28,277 bases of DNA from JANQRV01 sp964533785 (GTDB lineage: Bacteria; Bacteroidota; Bacteroidia; Chitinophagales; Saprospiraceae). Within the stretch, counting starts at the first letter, position 1; every line of letters begins with the position of its first letter. A program made the translations under genes and the position numbers. Under the pieces are notes generated by a model. It was given only the letters and a program-made list of their open reading frames with translations. It was not told where the DNA came from and ran no database searches. This document shows, piece by piece, positions 9,632 to 17,400 of the stretch. The stretch lies in assembly GCA_964533785.1 (NCBI GenBank), contig CAZHNG010000040.1:1-28277 (forward strand), written 5' to 3'.

Positions 9632-11968
9632 TTATTGTTTGTTACAGGGAATGATGGTTAATGTAGTTACGTCGGAACAACCCAGCTCTTCATCCGTTAC
9701 GGTAAGCGTGTAAGTAGTACCATTGGCGGGCGGAACATCCGAAACGGTAACAGTTGTCGCTGTTTGCGGATTGCCTCCGGCATCTAACCAGGACCATTCA
9801 TAGGACAGCTCATTACCGCAACTGGATTGAGAATCCCCGGCAAATAGAATAATAGGATCGCCCAGGCAAGCACATTCATTGGGCGGCAAGGGGCAACTGA
9901 TCAACGCATCCACCTTACAAACTTGCAAACAACAAGGCTCAGAAGTACGAGAATAACAGGCATTCGTAGCAGTATATTGAAAACAGGTATTTTCTTCCAG
10001 GGTGTAATTCAGGATCTCCTCGTTGCTGTATTCCACACCATTGACAAACCAGGTATAGGTCGTATTTTCTTCTATGGTCGTTACAAAAGGCTCCACTACC
10101 GTTCCCGCGCAAAATTGCAATGGGGTACAATCAATAAAAGGTTCAACAGGTTCCTGTAAGTCTTCCATAATACCAATTATGTTGCTAAAGCAGGGTACAC
10201 ATCCCGAAGGGTCACTCAATGGTTGGCATTGTACGCGGTAGTAAATAATGGTGTTATTGCCTTCAATAATAATATTGGTATTTTGGGTAGTATTTGTCAT
10301 CCCCATCGGGAACCAGGGCCCGTTGACATCATAAGCAAACTCCCAGTTGATCTTGCAGGTGGTAGGATCAAAGCCTTCTGCGAGTAAGGTGCCGGAACAA
10401 TCCGGACAAACCGTATACACCAAAGCGTTATTTTGCATTACCCCGTTCATGGGAGCATCTTGCAAAGTGATCGTTCCACAGACAGGCTGGGGGTCAACAG
10501 AAATGCATCGAGTAACTGTTTGGCTTTTTCCTCCACAGTTTGAAACAACGGCCTCGACACATAGGTCTTCAGTGTTAATGGTAACCGGCAGATCCCAGCT
10601 AGTTTGATTCATTTGATTGGACACAACAACATCGTTAACACTCCATTGAATGTCTACAAATTCTCCCGGAATACTGACAAATAAATCCGCTGACTGTAAC
10701 GCTACCATTAAAGTCAGTTCATCCCCTTCGCAGAGGCCGACATCCAGATCAAAATCATCTTCCGTACTCATTTCAATCATTGACGGAGAAAGCGGGCAGC
10801 AGATGCGGAGGGAATATTCTGCCGTAAGATATTCACAAGTATCAGTAGTATTGGAAGCAATGATCTGCGCGCGAAAAAGCCGGTCGACGAAACCGGTGGT
10901 ACTATTTAAGCAGTCGATCTCTAAAACCTCGTTGCCCGAAAAAACGGGGAATGTGTAAGGCATAGAACCATCATCTTGCACAAAAGGTGCCCCTTCAACA
11001 TTTTGCCACTCCTGCCCGCCATCATCGCTATACTGCCAATTTATGGTCGTGTTTGCCGTAGTTGGAAGGTTGAGCAGAGAAAAAAGTACTTGTTCTCCGC
11101 TGCAGATCTCGTTAAGTGTATTAATGGCCAGAGGGTCTTTAATTTCAAGTGCGACATCGGAAAAATCTTCCAGATCCGCTACTTCTACTGAAAACGAAGT
11201 AATATGGTGGCAGCAATTTTCACCGCATGGTTCGTCGTTACAAAAAGAACTGGGACGATTATAATACAGATCGAGTTCTAATGGAGCAGGTACGGATTCA
11301 TTTACACAAATGGTAAGAGCAATTTCGCTTCCGCCGGTATTACTTACCTGGGGTTGCTGAGGACTACTACATAACAAGCCCTGGTCGTAGGCATCTACAT
11401 CATTCAGGGTAATAACTCCCGCCGGCATTTCAGGATAATCAACAAAAAGCGTAAATTGATGGTCCACCAAAAAAAATGGCGGAACAGATAAAGTTGCTTG
11501 TAGGGTAAAGCAATCACCCGGGCACAGGCTTTCCGTTGGGAAACCGGTATAGCTCACCTCACAGTTATTTGACAAAATAGGAAGCGGTGCTATTTCAATA
11601 ACAGGTCCCTTTACTATCCTTCCATTCACTTGTTCTGCTGTTTCTATCTGCCACACATATCGGTTATCAGGCATTAAAGGCGGTGCTTCTCTGGGGTAAG
11701 AGAACTGATCGCCGGCAATGCCCTCCTGTAGGAAGTACAGACTAGTATCGGGAAGCTCATCCGGCACCATTGCTGTAGAATCCAGCGGAAGGATTTTTAG
11801 CCGGTAATCACCTTCGTAATCAAAATTGGTTGCCCATTGAAATGTTAAGGTGGAATCGGGATCAAATAAGAAAGTTCCCGTTGGAGCGATCGCACGAATG
11901 GAATCCCTATTTTGGGCCTGAAGAAAAGCTACAAAAAACAATAGCATTACACTAATTAAAAATCGCAT
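9632..11968 (-). CDS. Exported cysteine-rich protein with Ig/PKD-like modules, no sorting domain
   Basis: The product has 778 residues. MRFLISVMLLFFVAFLQAQ is a clear signal peptide, which supports the ATG at 11968. After an N-terminal strand-rich part (TFQWATNFDYEGDYRLKI and VWQIETAEQ, fibronectin/Ig-like in style) comes a region with many paired cysteines, then PKD-like modules such as INWEFAYDVNGPW, TYTWFVNGVEY and LSYEWSWLDAGG, ending in TYTLTVTDEELGCSD. The protein stops at CNKQ with no type A or type B sorting sequence, unlike its downstream partner. It shares the style of the modules in the 1966-residue protein encoded 12 bp downstream, so the two probably form one transcript and may work together, for example as a surface protein and a binding partner. 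No family name is recognised with confidence and no enzyme motif is visible. Confidence 0.75.
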   Translation of the reverse strand: MRFLISVMLLFFVAFLQAQNRDSIRAIAPTGTFLFDPDSTLTFQWATNFDYEGDYRLKILPLDSTAMVPDELPDTSLYFLQEGIAGDQFSYPREAPPLMPDNRYVWQIETAEQVNGRIVKGPVIEIAPLPILSNNCEVSYTGFPTESLCPGDCFTLQATLSVPPFFLVDHQFTLFVDYPEMPAGVITLNDVDAYDQGLLCSSPQQPQVSNTGGSEIALTICVNESVPAPLELDLYYNRPSSFCNDEPCGENCCHHITSFSVEVADLEDFSDVALEIKDPLAINTLNEICSGEQVLFSLLNLPTTANTTINWQYSDDGGQEWQNVEGAPFVQDDGSMPYTFPVFSGNEVLEIDCLNSTTGFVDRLFRAQIIASNTTDTCEYLTAEYSLRICCPLSPSMIEMSTEDDFDLDVGLCEGDELTLMVALQSADLFVSIPGEFVDIQWSVNDVVVSNQMNQTSWDLPVTINTEDLCVEAVVSNCGGKSQTVTRCISVDPQPVCGTITLQDAPMNGVMQNNALVYTVCPDCSGTLLAEGFDPTTCKINWEFAYDVNGPWFPMGMTNTTQNTNIIIEGNNTIIYYRVQCQPLSDPSGCVPCFSNIIGIMEDLQEPVEPFIDCTPLQFCAGTVVEPFVTTIEENTTYTWFVNGVEYSNEEILNYTLEENTCFQYTATNACYSRTSEPCCLQVCKVDALISCPLPPNECACLGDPIILFAGDSQSSCGNELSYEWSWLDAGGNPQTATTVTVSDVPPANGTTYTLTVTDEELGCSDVTTLTIIPCNKQ

Positions 11969-12006
11969 AGTTCTAGGGTTTATTGAAGGTATTAATAGAT
12001 GTATCC

Positions 12007-12126
12007 CAGGTCATTTATCGACCTGCACGTTAAGCGATCGATTGACACTAAATCGCGAATCTATCTTTTCACATGACTTCTTATTCTAAAAAAATAGCCT
12101 TATCCAGCAAAGAGATCTTTTTAGAA
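12007..12126 (-). promoter_or_regulatory. Inverted repeats in the leader of the secreted-protein operon
   Basis: Two inverted repeats fall in the predicted leader: TTCTAAAAA (12084-12092) with TTTTTAGAA (12118-12126), and CAGGTC (12007-12012) with GACCTG (12020-12025) around a 7-base loop. They could fold in the mRNA. No known riboswitch class is recognised, and the A/T-rich pair could be chance. Confidence 0.3.
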
Positions 12127-12181
12127 AAATAACAATAAGTTGCTTTCTAAAAGTAGGTAAGATGGTACTCACAGGTTTTGC

Positions 12182-12211
12182 TAAAGATAGAAAAATAATT
12201 TTTATTCCAAA
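12182..12211 (-). promoter_or_regulatory. Bacteroidota-type promoter for the giant secreted-protein operon
   Basis: Read on the minus strand, TTG at 12210-12208 is followed after 18 bases by TATCTTTA at 12189-12182. The Bacteroidota consensus is TTG (-33), 17-23 bases, then TAnnTTTG (-7), so only the last base differs. Transcription would start near 12175 and leave an untranslated leader of roughly 205 bases before the ATG at 11968. Confidence 0.55.
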
Positions 12212-12255
12212 TAAGGCGCCGAACAATAGAGACATGAGCTGCATAGCGATCCAAT

Positions 12256-12990
12256 TCACTTAAGCACCAAAGGGTTTTGTTCATCGGTAGGATCTTGCCT
12301 CATTAACACCGCTAATTTTTGATACAACTCCGGTAATTGGTCTTTGAATTGATGCGGGCGTTCGAAGAAATACTCAATGCTCACGGCGAACAATTCGCGG
12401 ATATTGCGTCCGGCATAGTTGTGAAAAAGCTTGTGTTTATTTGCATGAATAAGTTGTAATTCCATATTAGCCTGCGTTTGCCAATCTTTCCACCTTCTTT
12501 TATTGAAAAAATTGGCTTCGAGCATGTACTCAAATTCCAGGCAATGGGCCAATTCATGTAAAGCAACATTAAAGGCATCATCGTCTACCTTAAATCCTGC
12601 CTGTACGTGCGGCCAGGATAGGCTTACCTTTCTGGTATTCGGGTTCACATCTCCAATAAGCAGGTAATTTTTTCCACGGTAGGTATAGGGCCTGGGAGCT
12701 ATAAGAACAGTATTAAAATGATTGAAATAAAAATAGCGGTAACCGAAAGTGATCTGAACAATAGCACTTCCGATGGCTATTTTCATATCTTCTGTCACAA
12801 CATCTATCCCGTCGGGGATGAACCGAATGATCTTCAACAAAACCGCCAGGCGTTGTTCAAACCGCAGTTTTAAAGGATCGTCCAATTTCCGATAGTAACT
12901 GGAATAACTTTCTAAGATCAATCGTTCGGACCCCTTCAATTGAATCGGACGGTAGTGGTGGTACCAGTATACGACTTTATTCCAAAGCAT
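12256..12990 (-). CDS. MtfA-like zinc metallopeptidase (peptidase family M90)
   Basis: The product has 244 residues. It carries the zinc-binding HExxH motif as HELAH (H145, E146, H149) followed by CLEFEY. Near the C-terminus, NIRELFAVSIEYFFERP and the closing LPELYQKLAVLMRQDP match the MtfA signature E-x-FAV-x-x-E-x-FF-x-x-P and LYxxLxxxxxQDP. MtfA in enterobacteria is a cytosolic aminopeptidase linked to glucose PTS control through Mlc; Bacteroidota homologues are not tied to that circuit, so the physiological substrate here is unknown. No signal peptide is evident; the N-terminus (LWNKVVYWYHHYRP) is aromatic and may associate with the membrane. A near-consensus -7 element (TACCTTTC, 13020-13013) and a 16-bp dyad at 13048-13063 lie just upstream. 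Confidence 0.85.
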   Translation of the reverse strand: MLWNKVVYWYHHYRPIQLKGSERLILESYSSYYRKLDDPLKLRFEQRLAVLLKIIRFIPDGIDVVTEDMKIAIGSAIVQITFGYRYFYFNHFNTVLIAPRPYTYRGKNYLLIGDVNPNTRKVSLSWPHVQAGFKVDDDAFNVALHELAHCLEFEYMLEANFFNKRRWKDWQTQANMELQLIHANKHKLFHNYAGRNIRELFAVSIEYFFERPHQFKDQLPELYQKLAVLMRQDPTDEQNPLVLK

Positions 12991-13047
12991 AAAGTGTTTT
13001 TTTGGTAGGGAAGAAAGGTATAAAGGTGCAAGAGAATGGAAGGAACT

Positions 13048-13063
13048 ATTAGACTTGTCTAAT
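13048..13063. promoter_or_regulatory. Perfect dyad upstream of the MtfA-like gene, operator candidate
   Basis: ATTAGAC-TT-GTCTAAT is a perfect 7+7 inverted repeat with a 2-base centre, 58 bases upstream of the MtfA-like ATG and about 28 bases upstream of the likely -7 element. That is a typical place for a dimeric regulator site. Factor unknown. Confidence 0.4.
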
Positions 13064-13091
13064 TAATTTTCCTTTGTTATCCCTTAAAACT

Positions 13092-13128
13092 AAAAAAAAC
13101 GCTCATGAGACGCAAATCTACATGAGCG
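13092..13128 (-). terminator. Intrinsic terminator of the SPOR-protein gene
   Basis: CGCTCATG (13100-13107) pairs with CATGAGCG (13121-13128) around a 13-base loop. On the minus strand the hairpin begins 23 bases after the stop codon of the SPOR gene and is followed directly by eight T residues. This separates the SPOR gene from the MtfA-like gene downstream. Confidence 0.75.
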
Positions 13129-13150
13129 CATATAAAAAATTAAAGTGCAA

Positions 13151-13762
13151 TTATTCTTTATTAACAACGGGCTTTTTCTGCTGTACGTAAGCCGCAATGC
13201 CATGATTATCTTCTAATTCCCGGGCGGCAGTTCTGGCGCGACTTAGATCTTCATAACGGTCTACCAGCACTACATTTATCGTACCGCGGTCAAACGGCTC
13301 CACGGTTGTGTTAGAATACCCCAATCCTCTTAATTTTTCTGCATGACTTTCCGCATTAGCTTTGGAAGTAAAGTTCCCCGCAATTAAAAGGTATTGCCCA
13401 ACATTATCCCCCAACGTTGCCGGAGAATAAGACTCGGGAACGGCCTCTTCATTGTCCAGTTCTTCATCGGCAATTGTTTCATCTTCTGTTGTTGCGGACG
13501 CTCCTTCTGCAATGCCTGCATCTTCATCATATTCGTCTGCTTCATTGGTAGCCGATTCATCGGCTGTGCTAGCAGGATCATAAGTTTCTTCATCCGATGA
13601 CGTCGGCGTATCTTCAAAATATTCATCGTACGGATCTTCACCCTCTGCTATGGGCTCCGAATCTCCTTCTCCCGTCAAATTGACTACCCTGAAGATCAGC
13701 AAACCCAATGCTAAAACACAGACAGCGACTATTGCAATCGTTACAAAATCAAGTCTTGACAT
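13151..13762 (-). CDS. Membrane-anchored SPOR-domain protein
   Basis: The product has 203 residues. One transmembrane helix lies at about residues 7-26 (VTIAIVAVCVLALGLLIF) with a short basic cytoplasmic end, so the rest is expected in the periplasm. Residues about 33-112 are a low-complexity, strongly acidic linker rich in Asp, Glu, Ser and Thr. Residues about 120-195 form a SPOR domain: GQYLLIAGNFTSKANAES begins the first strand and helix, and INVVLVDRYEDLSRARTA the second repeat. SPOR domains bind peptidoglycan stripped of stem peptides, often at division sites, so a cell-envelope or division role is expected. It is a single gene with its own terminator. Confidence 0.85.
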   Translation of the reverse strand: MSRLDFVTIAIVAVCVLALGLLIFRVVNLTGEGDSEPIAEGEDPYDEYFEDTPTSSDEETYDPASTADESATNEADEYDEDAGIAEGASATTEDETIADEELDNEEAVPESYSPATLGDNVGQYLLIAGNFTSKANAESHAEKLRGLGYSNTTVEPFDRGTINVVLVDRYEDLSRARTAARELEDNHGIAAYVQQKKPVVNKE

Positions 13763-14297
13763 ATCAGACAGTTTTTACGGTTTTTATGAGCGATATTATG
13801 GATCGTTTTTCTGTATGCCAATATAACCAATACTATTGAACATTCCTAACAAGTTAATTCACACAAATTGCTTATACAATTGACATGTTTATCTGTGGTT
13901 ACAAAAATTTTTCGGTGTTGCTTTTATTTCGACCGCGGACTTCTAAAAAATAGTATTAAAAGTTAATCTGTAGTTGACTTATTCGCAAAATCCAAGGTTT
14001 GGAGATCGTAATTAAACAAAAATCAGCCCTCCGCGTTTATTTATTGAGCTTTGTTTAAATTTTAAACTATCCCAAGTTAACCAAATTAATTGACGAATAC
14101 CCCTCAAAATAGATTTAATAACGAATAAAGTTTCTTTTCCTTAGAAAGAAAATGCTGGAAAACTGTTTTGGCGGTCGTACTATTTTCAAAACATCAATTA
14201 AAACCAAGTTAAAAAAAACTTATTTTTCTAATTCGCCAAAATAAGACCATATCCAAAACAACTACAAATACGCTTACAAAAACATTGGATAAAGTTG

Positions 14298-14320
14298 TGC
14301 TTTTTTTGCTATAAAAAGCA
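14298..14320. promoter_or_regulatory. Perfect 8-bp inverted repeat upstream of gltB
   Basis: TGCTTTTT (14298-14305) and AAAAAGCA (14313-14320) flank the 7-base loop TTGCTAT. It lies about 160 bases upstream of the gltB ATG and could be a regulator site or an RNA hairpin. No T-run follows it, so it is not an obvious terminator. Confidence 0.35.
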
Positions 14321-14333
14321 AATTTAATCCTTT

Positions 14334-14349
14334 TATTTGAAATCAAATA
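14334..14349. promoter_or_regulatory. Perfect 16-bp dyad upstream of gltB, operator candidate
   Basis: TATTTGA-AA-TCAAATA is a perfect 7+7 inverted repeat with a 2-base centre, 14 bases downstream of the previous inverted repeat and about 130 bases before gltB. Its shape fits a helix-turn-helix dimer site. Control by nitrogen status is only inferred from the gene downstream. Confidence 0.4.
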
Positions 14350-14477
14350 TAGAAGTACGCTAAAAGAAGAATCATCCCTGTTTACACCAAATAGATGACC
14401 ACTTTATAAGTTTTTCATTCAATTCCCTAGCCAATTTACTCCAAAACATTCATTCAAATTAAATTACTATTGAGATC

Positions 14478-17400
14478 ATGCATAAAGTAAATGAGGGCTT
14501 ATATACGCCTCAGTTAGAAAGTGACGCTTGTGGAACAGGATTGATAGCTCGATTGGACAACATTCCCTCGCACAACCTTGTCGCCAAAGCGATCAAGATG
14601 TTAGAGAATATGGAACACAGAGGCGCCTGCGGGTGCGAACCTAACACCGGCGACGGCGCAGGAATTCTCATAAAAATCCCGCATAACTTTTTAAGGGAAG
14701 AGTGCCAGTCAATTGATATTTCGTTACCTAAACCTGGTGAATACGGGCTTGGAATGGTTTTCTTTCCTTCGGATCAAAAGATGGAAAACGAATGTAAAGT
14801 AACGATCAACGATTATTTAGAGGAGTTAGGATTTGATTTCCTAGGTTACCGAGACGTACCTACTGATAATACCACAATCGGCCATTCTGCCAAGAGAACA
14901 GAGCCACACATTCAGCAAATTTTTGTCCAACCTAAAAAACGGCTAAGCCCCATTGAGCTTGAACGCAAATTATTCGTTCTAAGACAAATAGTCACTCATA
15001 CCATTCACCATACTTTCCCTCAGACAAAAAGCTCCTTTTACATTGCTTCTTTTTCCGGGCGCACGGTAGTCTATAAAGGTCAACTGACTACCTACCAGTT
15101 GAAAAATTACTATCCAGACTTAATAGACAAACGTCTTGAGTCTTCGATTGCACTCGTCCATTCCCGTTTTGCTACCAATACCTTTCCCCAATGGCAATTG
15201 GCTCAACCATTCAGGTTTATTGCCCACAATGGTGAGATTAATACCATCCTGGGTAATATGAACTGGTGGAGGTCGAGAGAAAGCACTTTAAGATCCAAGA
15301 TCTTTACAAAAGAAGAACTGGAATATTTACTCCCGATCGCCAATGACACCCAATCGGATTCAGCCAACTTTGACAATGTACTGGAATTTCTGTATCTCAG
15401 TGGCCGCTCATTACCACATGCTTTGATGATGATGATCCCTGAAGCGTGGCAAGAACGCACCTGGATGGCAGGGTTCAAAAGAGCTTTTTACGAATATCAC
15501 AAGTTATTGATGGAACCGTGGGATGGTCCGGCAGCCATTTGCTTTACCGACGGAAAAATTATCGGTGCTACGCTGGATCGTAACGGACTTCGGCCGTTGC
15601 GCTATCAATTGACCGACGACAATGTTCTTATTGTTGCCTCGGAAGCAGGTGTGGTCCCCTACTCTCCCGAAAAGATCACCAAAAAAGGCCGCTTAAAAGC
15701 AGGCCGAATGCTTTTGGCCGATCTTGAAGAACAACGTATTATCGGCGACGAAGAACTCAAAAGGAAAATCTGCCAGGAGTTACCCTACTCTAGTTGGCTG
15801 GAGCAACATAAAGTTAAACTGGAGGACTTACCCGAACCGAACCGATACATATTCTCCATCAACGGTGCTCAACTGGTTCGTCAGCAAAAACTTTTTGGTT
15901 TTACAAAAGAAGACCTTAAATTTCTCCTTACCGAAACCGTAAAAGTTGGAAAGGACCCTATCGGATCAATGGGGGCTGACACGCCGCTGGCGGTGTTATC
16001 CAGTCAAACCCAACACCTGGCTAATTATTTCAAACAACTCTTTGCCCAAGTTACTAATCCACCGATCGACCCCATCAGGGAACGCTCCGTTATGTCACTG
16101 TTCACAACATTAGGGGCAAAAGGTGACATTCTTGAGGTCAAACCAGAGAATGCAACCTTTGTCCATTTGGATCAACCCATTCTCAAAAATGAAGATATTG
16201 CCCGCTTACGGTCCTGGCACCACCCTGATTTCAAAGCCAATACAATAGATGTTCTATTCAGGGCCGATGGGCAAAAAGGGCGGCTACGGGCAGCTTTAGA
16301 CCATATTTGCGCTACTGCAGAAGACCTGGTTCGCAATGGTTTCAATATTATTATCCTTTCCGATAGAAAAACAAGTGAAAAATTAGCCCCTATTCCTACT
16401 TTGTTGGCAACCGGAGCCATCCACCATCATCTCATCCGCAATGGATTGCGCAATAAAACGTCTATCGTGGTCGAAGGAGGAGATATCAGGGAAACCCACC
16501 ACATGGCTACTTTGATCGGATTTGGTGCCAATGCATTCAACCCCTATTTAACTTTCGATACCTTAAGGTCGTTGAATGAGAAGGGCGCATTAAACCAAAG
16601 ATTTCAGGACGAAGAATTGATTCAGAGATATATCAAAGCCACTGGGAAAGGGCTGTTAAAAATATTTTCCAAAGTAGGCATCTCTACCCTGCAATCGTAC
16701 CACGGTGCACAAATATTCGAAATCCTGGGATTACAACCCGACGTTGTTGAACTTTGCTTCAATGGCAGCATATCCAGGATTAAGGGCATAGGATTTGACG
16801 AAATCGCAGAAGAAGTATTGATCCGCCATCGTGAAATATATATAAAATCAACGGAAATTCGCAAGAAACTGCCAGAAGGCGGAGTTTATCAATGGAAAAG
16901 AAGGGGAGAGTATCATTTGTTCAATCCACAAACTATCCACTTACTTCAATATTCTACCCGGAAAAATGATTACAAAGCCTATAAAAAATACGCCGCACTG
17001 ATCAACGACCAGAACGAGCAAGTCTGCACCTTACGAGGCCTTCTTGGCTTCAGAAAAGGCAAACCGATACCGATTGAAGAAGTAGAGCCCGTAGAATCCA
17101 TTGTAAAGCGGTTTGCAACCGGTGCCATGTCTTTTGGCAGTCTTTCGCATGAAGCTCATTCAACTCTAGCAGTAGCGATGAACCGTATTGGAGCGAAAAG
17201 TAATAGCGGAGAAGGAGGAGAAGATGAAATGAGATACAAAGTAAAAGAAAACGGTGATTGGGAACGGTCGGCCATCAAACAAGTGGCTTCCGGCCGTTTC
17301 GGTGTTACCATTAATTACCTGACCAATGCCGATGAGTTACAGATCAAAATGGCACAAGGGGCTAAACCAGGAGAAGGCGGACAACTCCCCGGCCACAAAG

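Larger units (their letters stand above)
13763..14477. other. Long AT-rich divergent noncoding region before gltB
   Basis: These 715 bases separate the minus-strand SPOR gene from gltB. No convincing gene or RNA gene was found. It contains two perfect dyads near gltB (listed separately) and a 7-bp hairpin TTTCTTT-TCCTTAG-AAAGAAA at 14131-14151. No promoter with both -33 and -7 elements was found on the plus strand. Confidence 0.5.

Noticed and set aside
14319..14351. Two minus-strand TAnnTTTG matches upstream of gltB
   Set aside because: They point away from gltB, lie more than 550 bases from the SPOR gene, and have no -33 partner checked as convincing; in such AT-rich DNA they are expected by chance.
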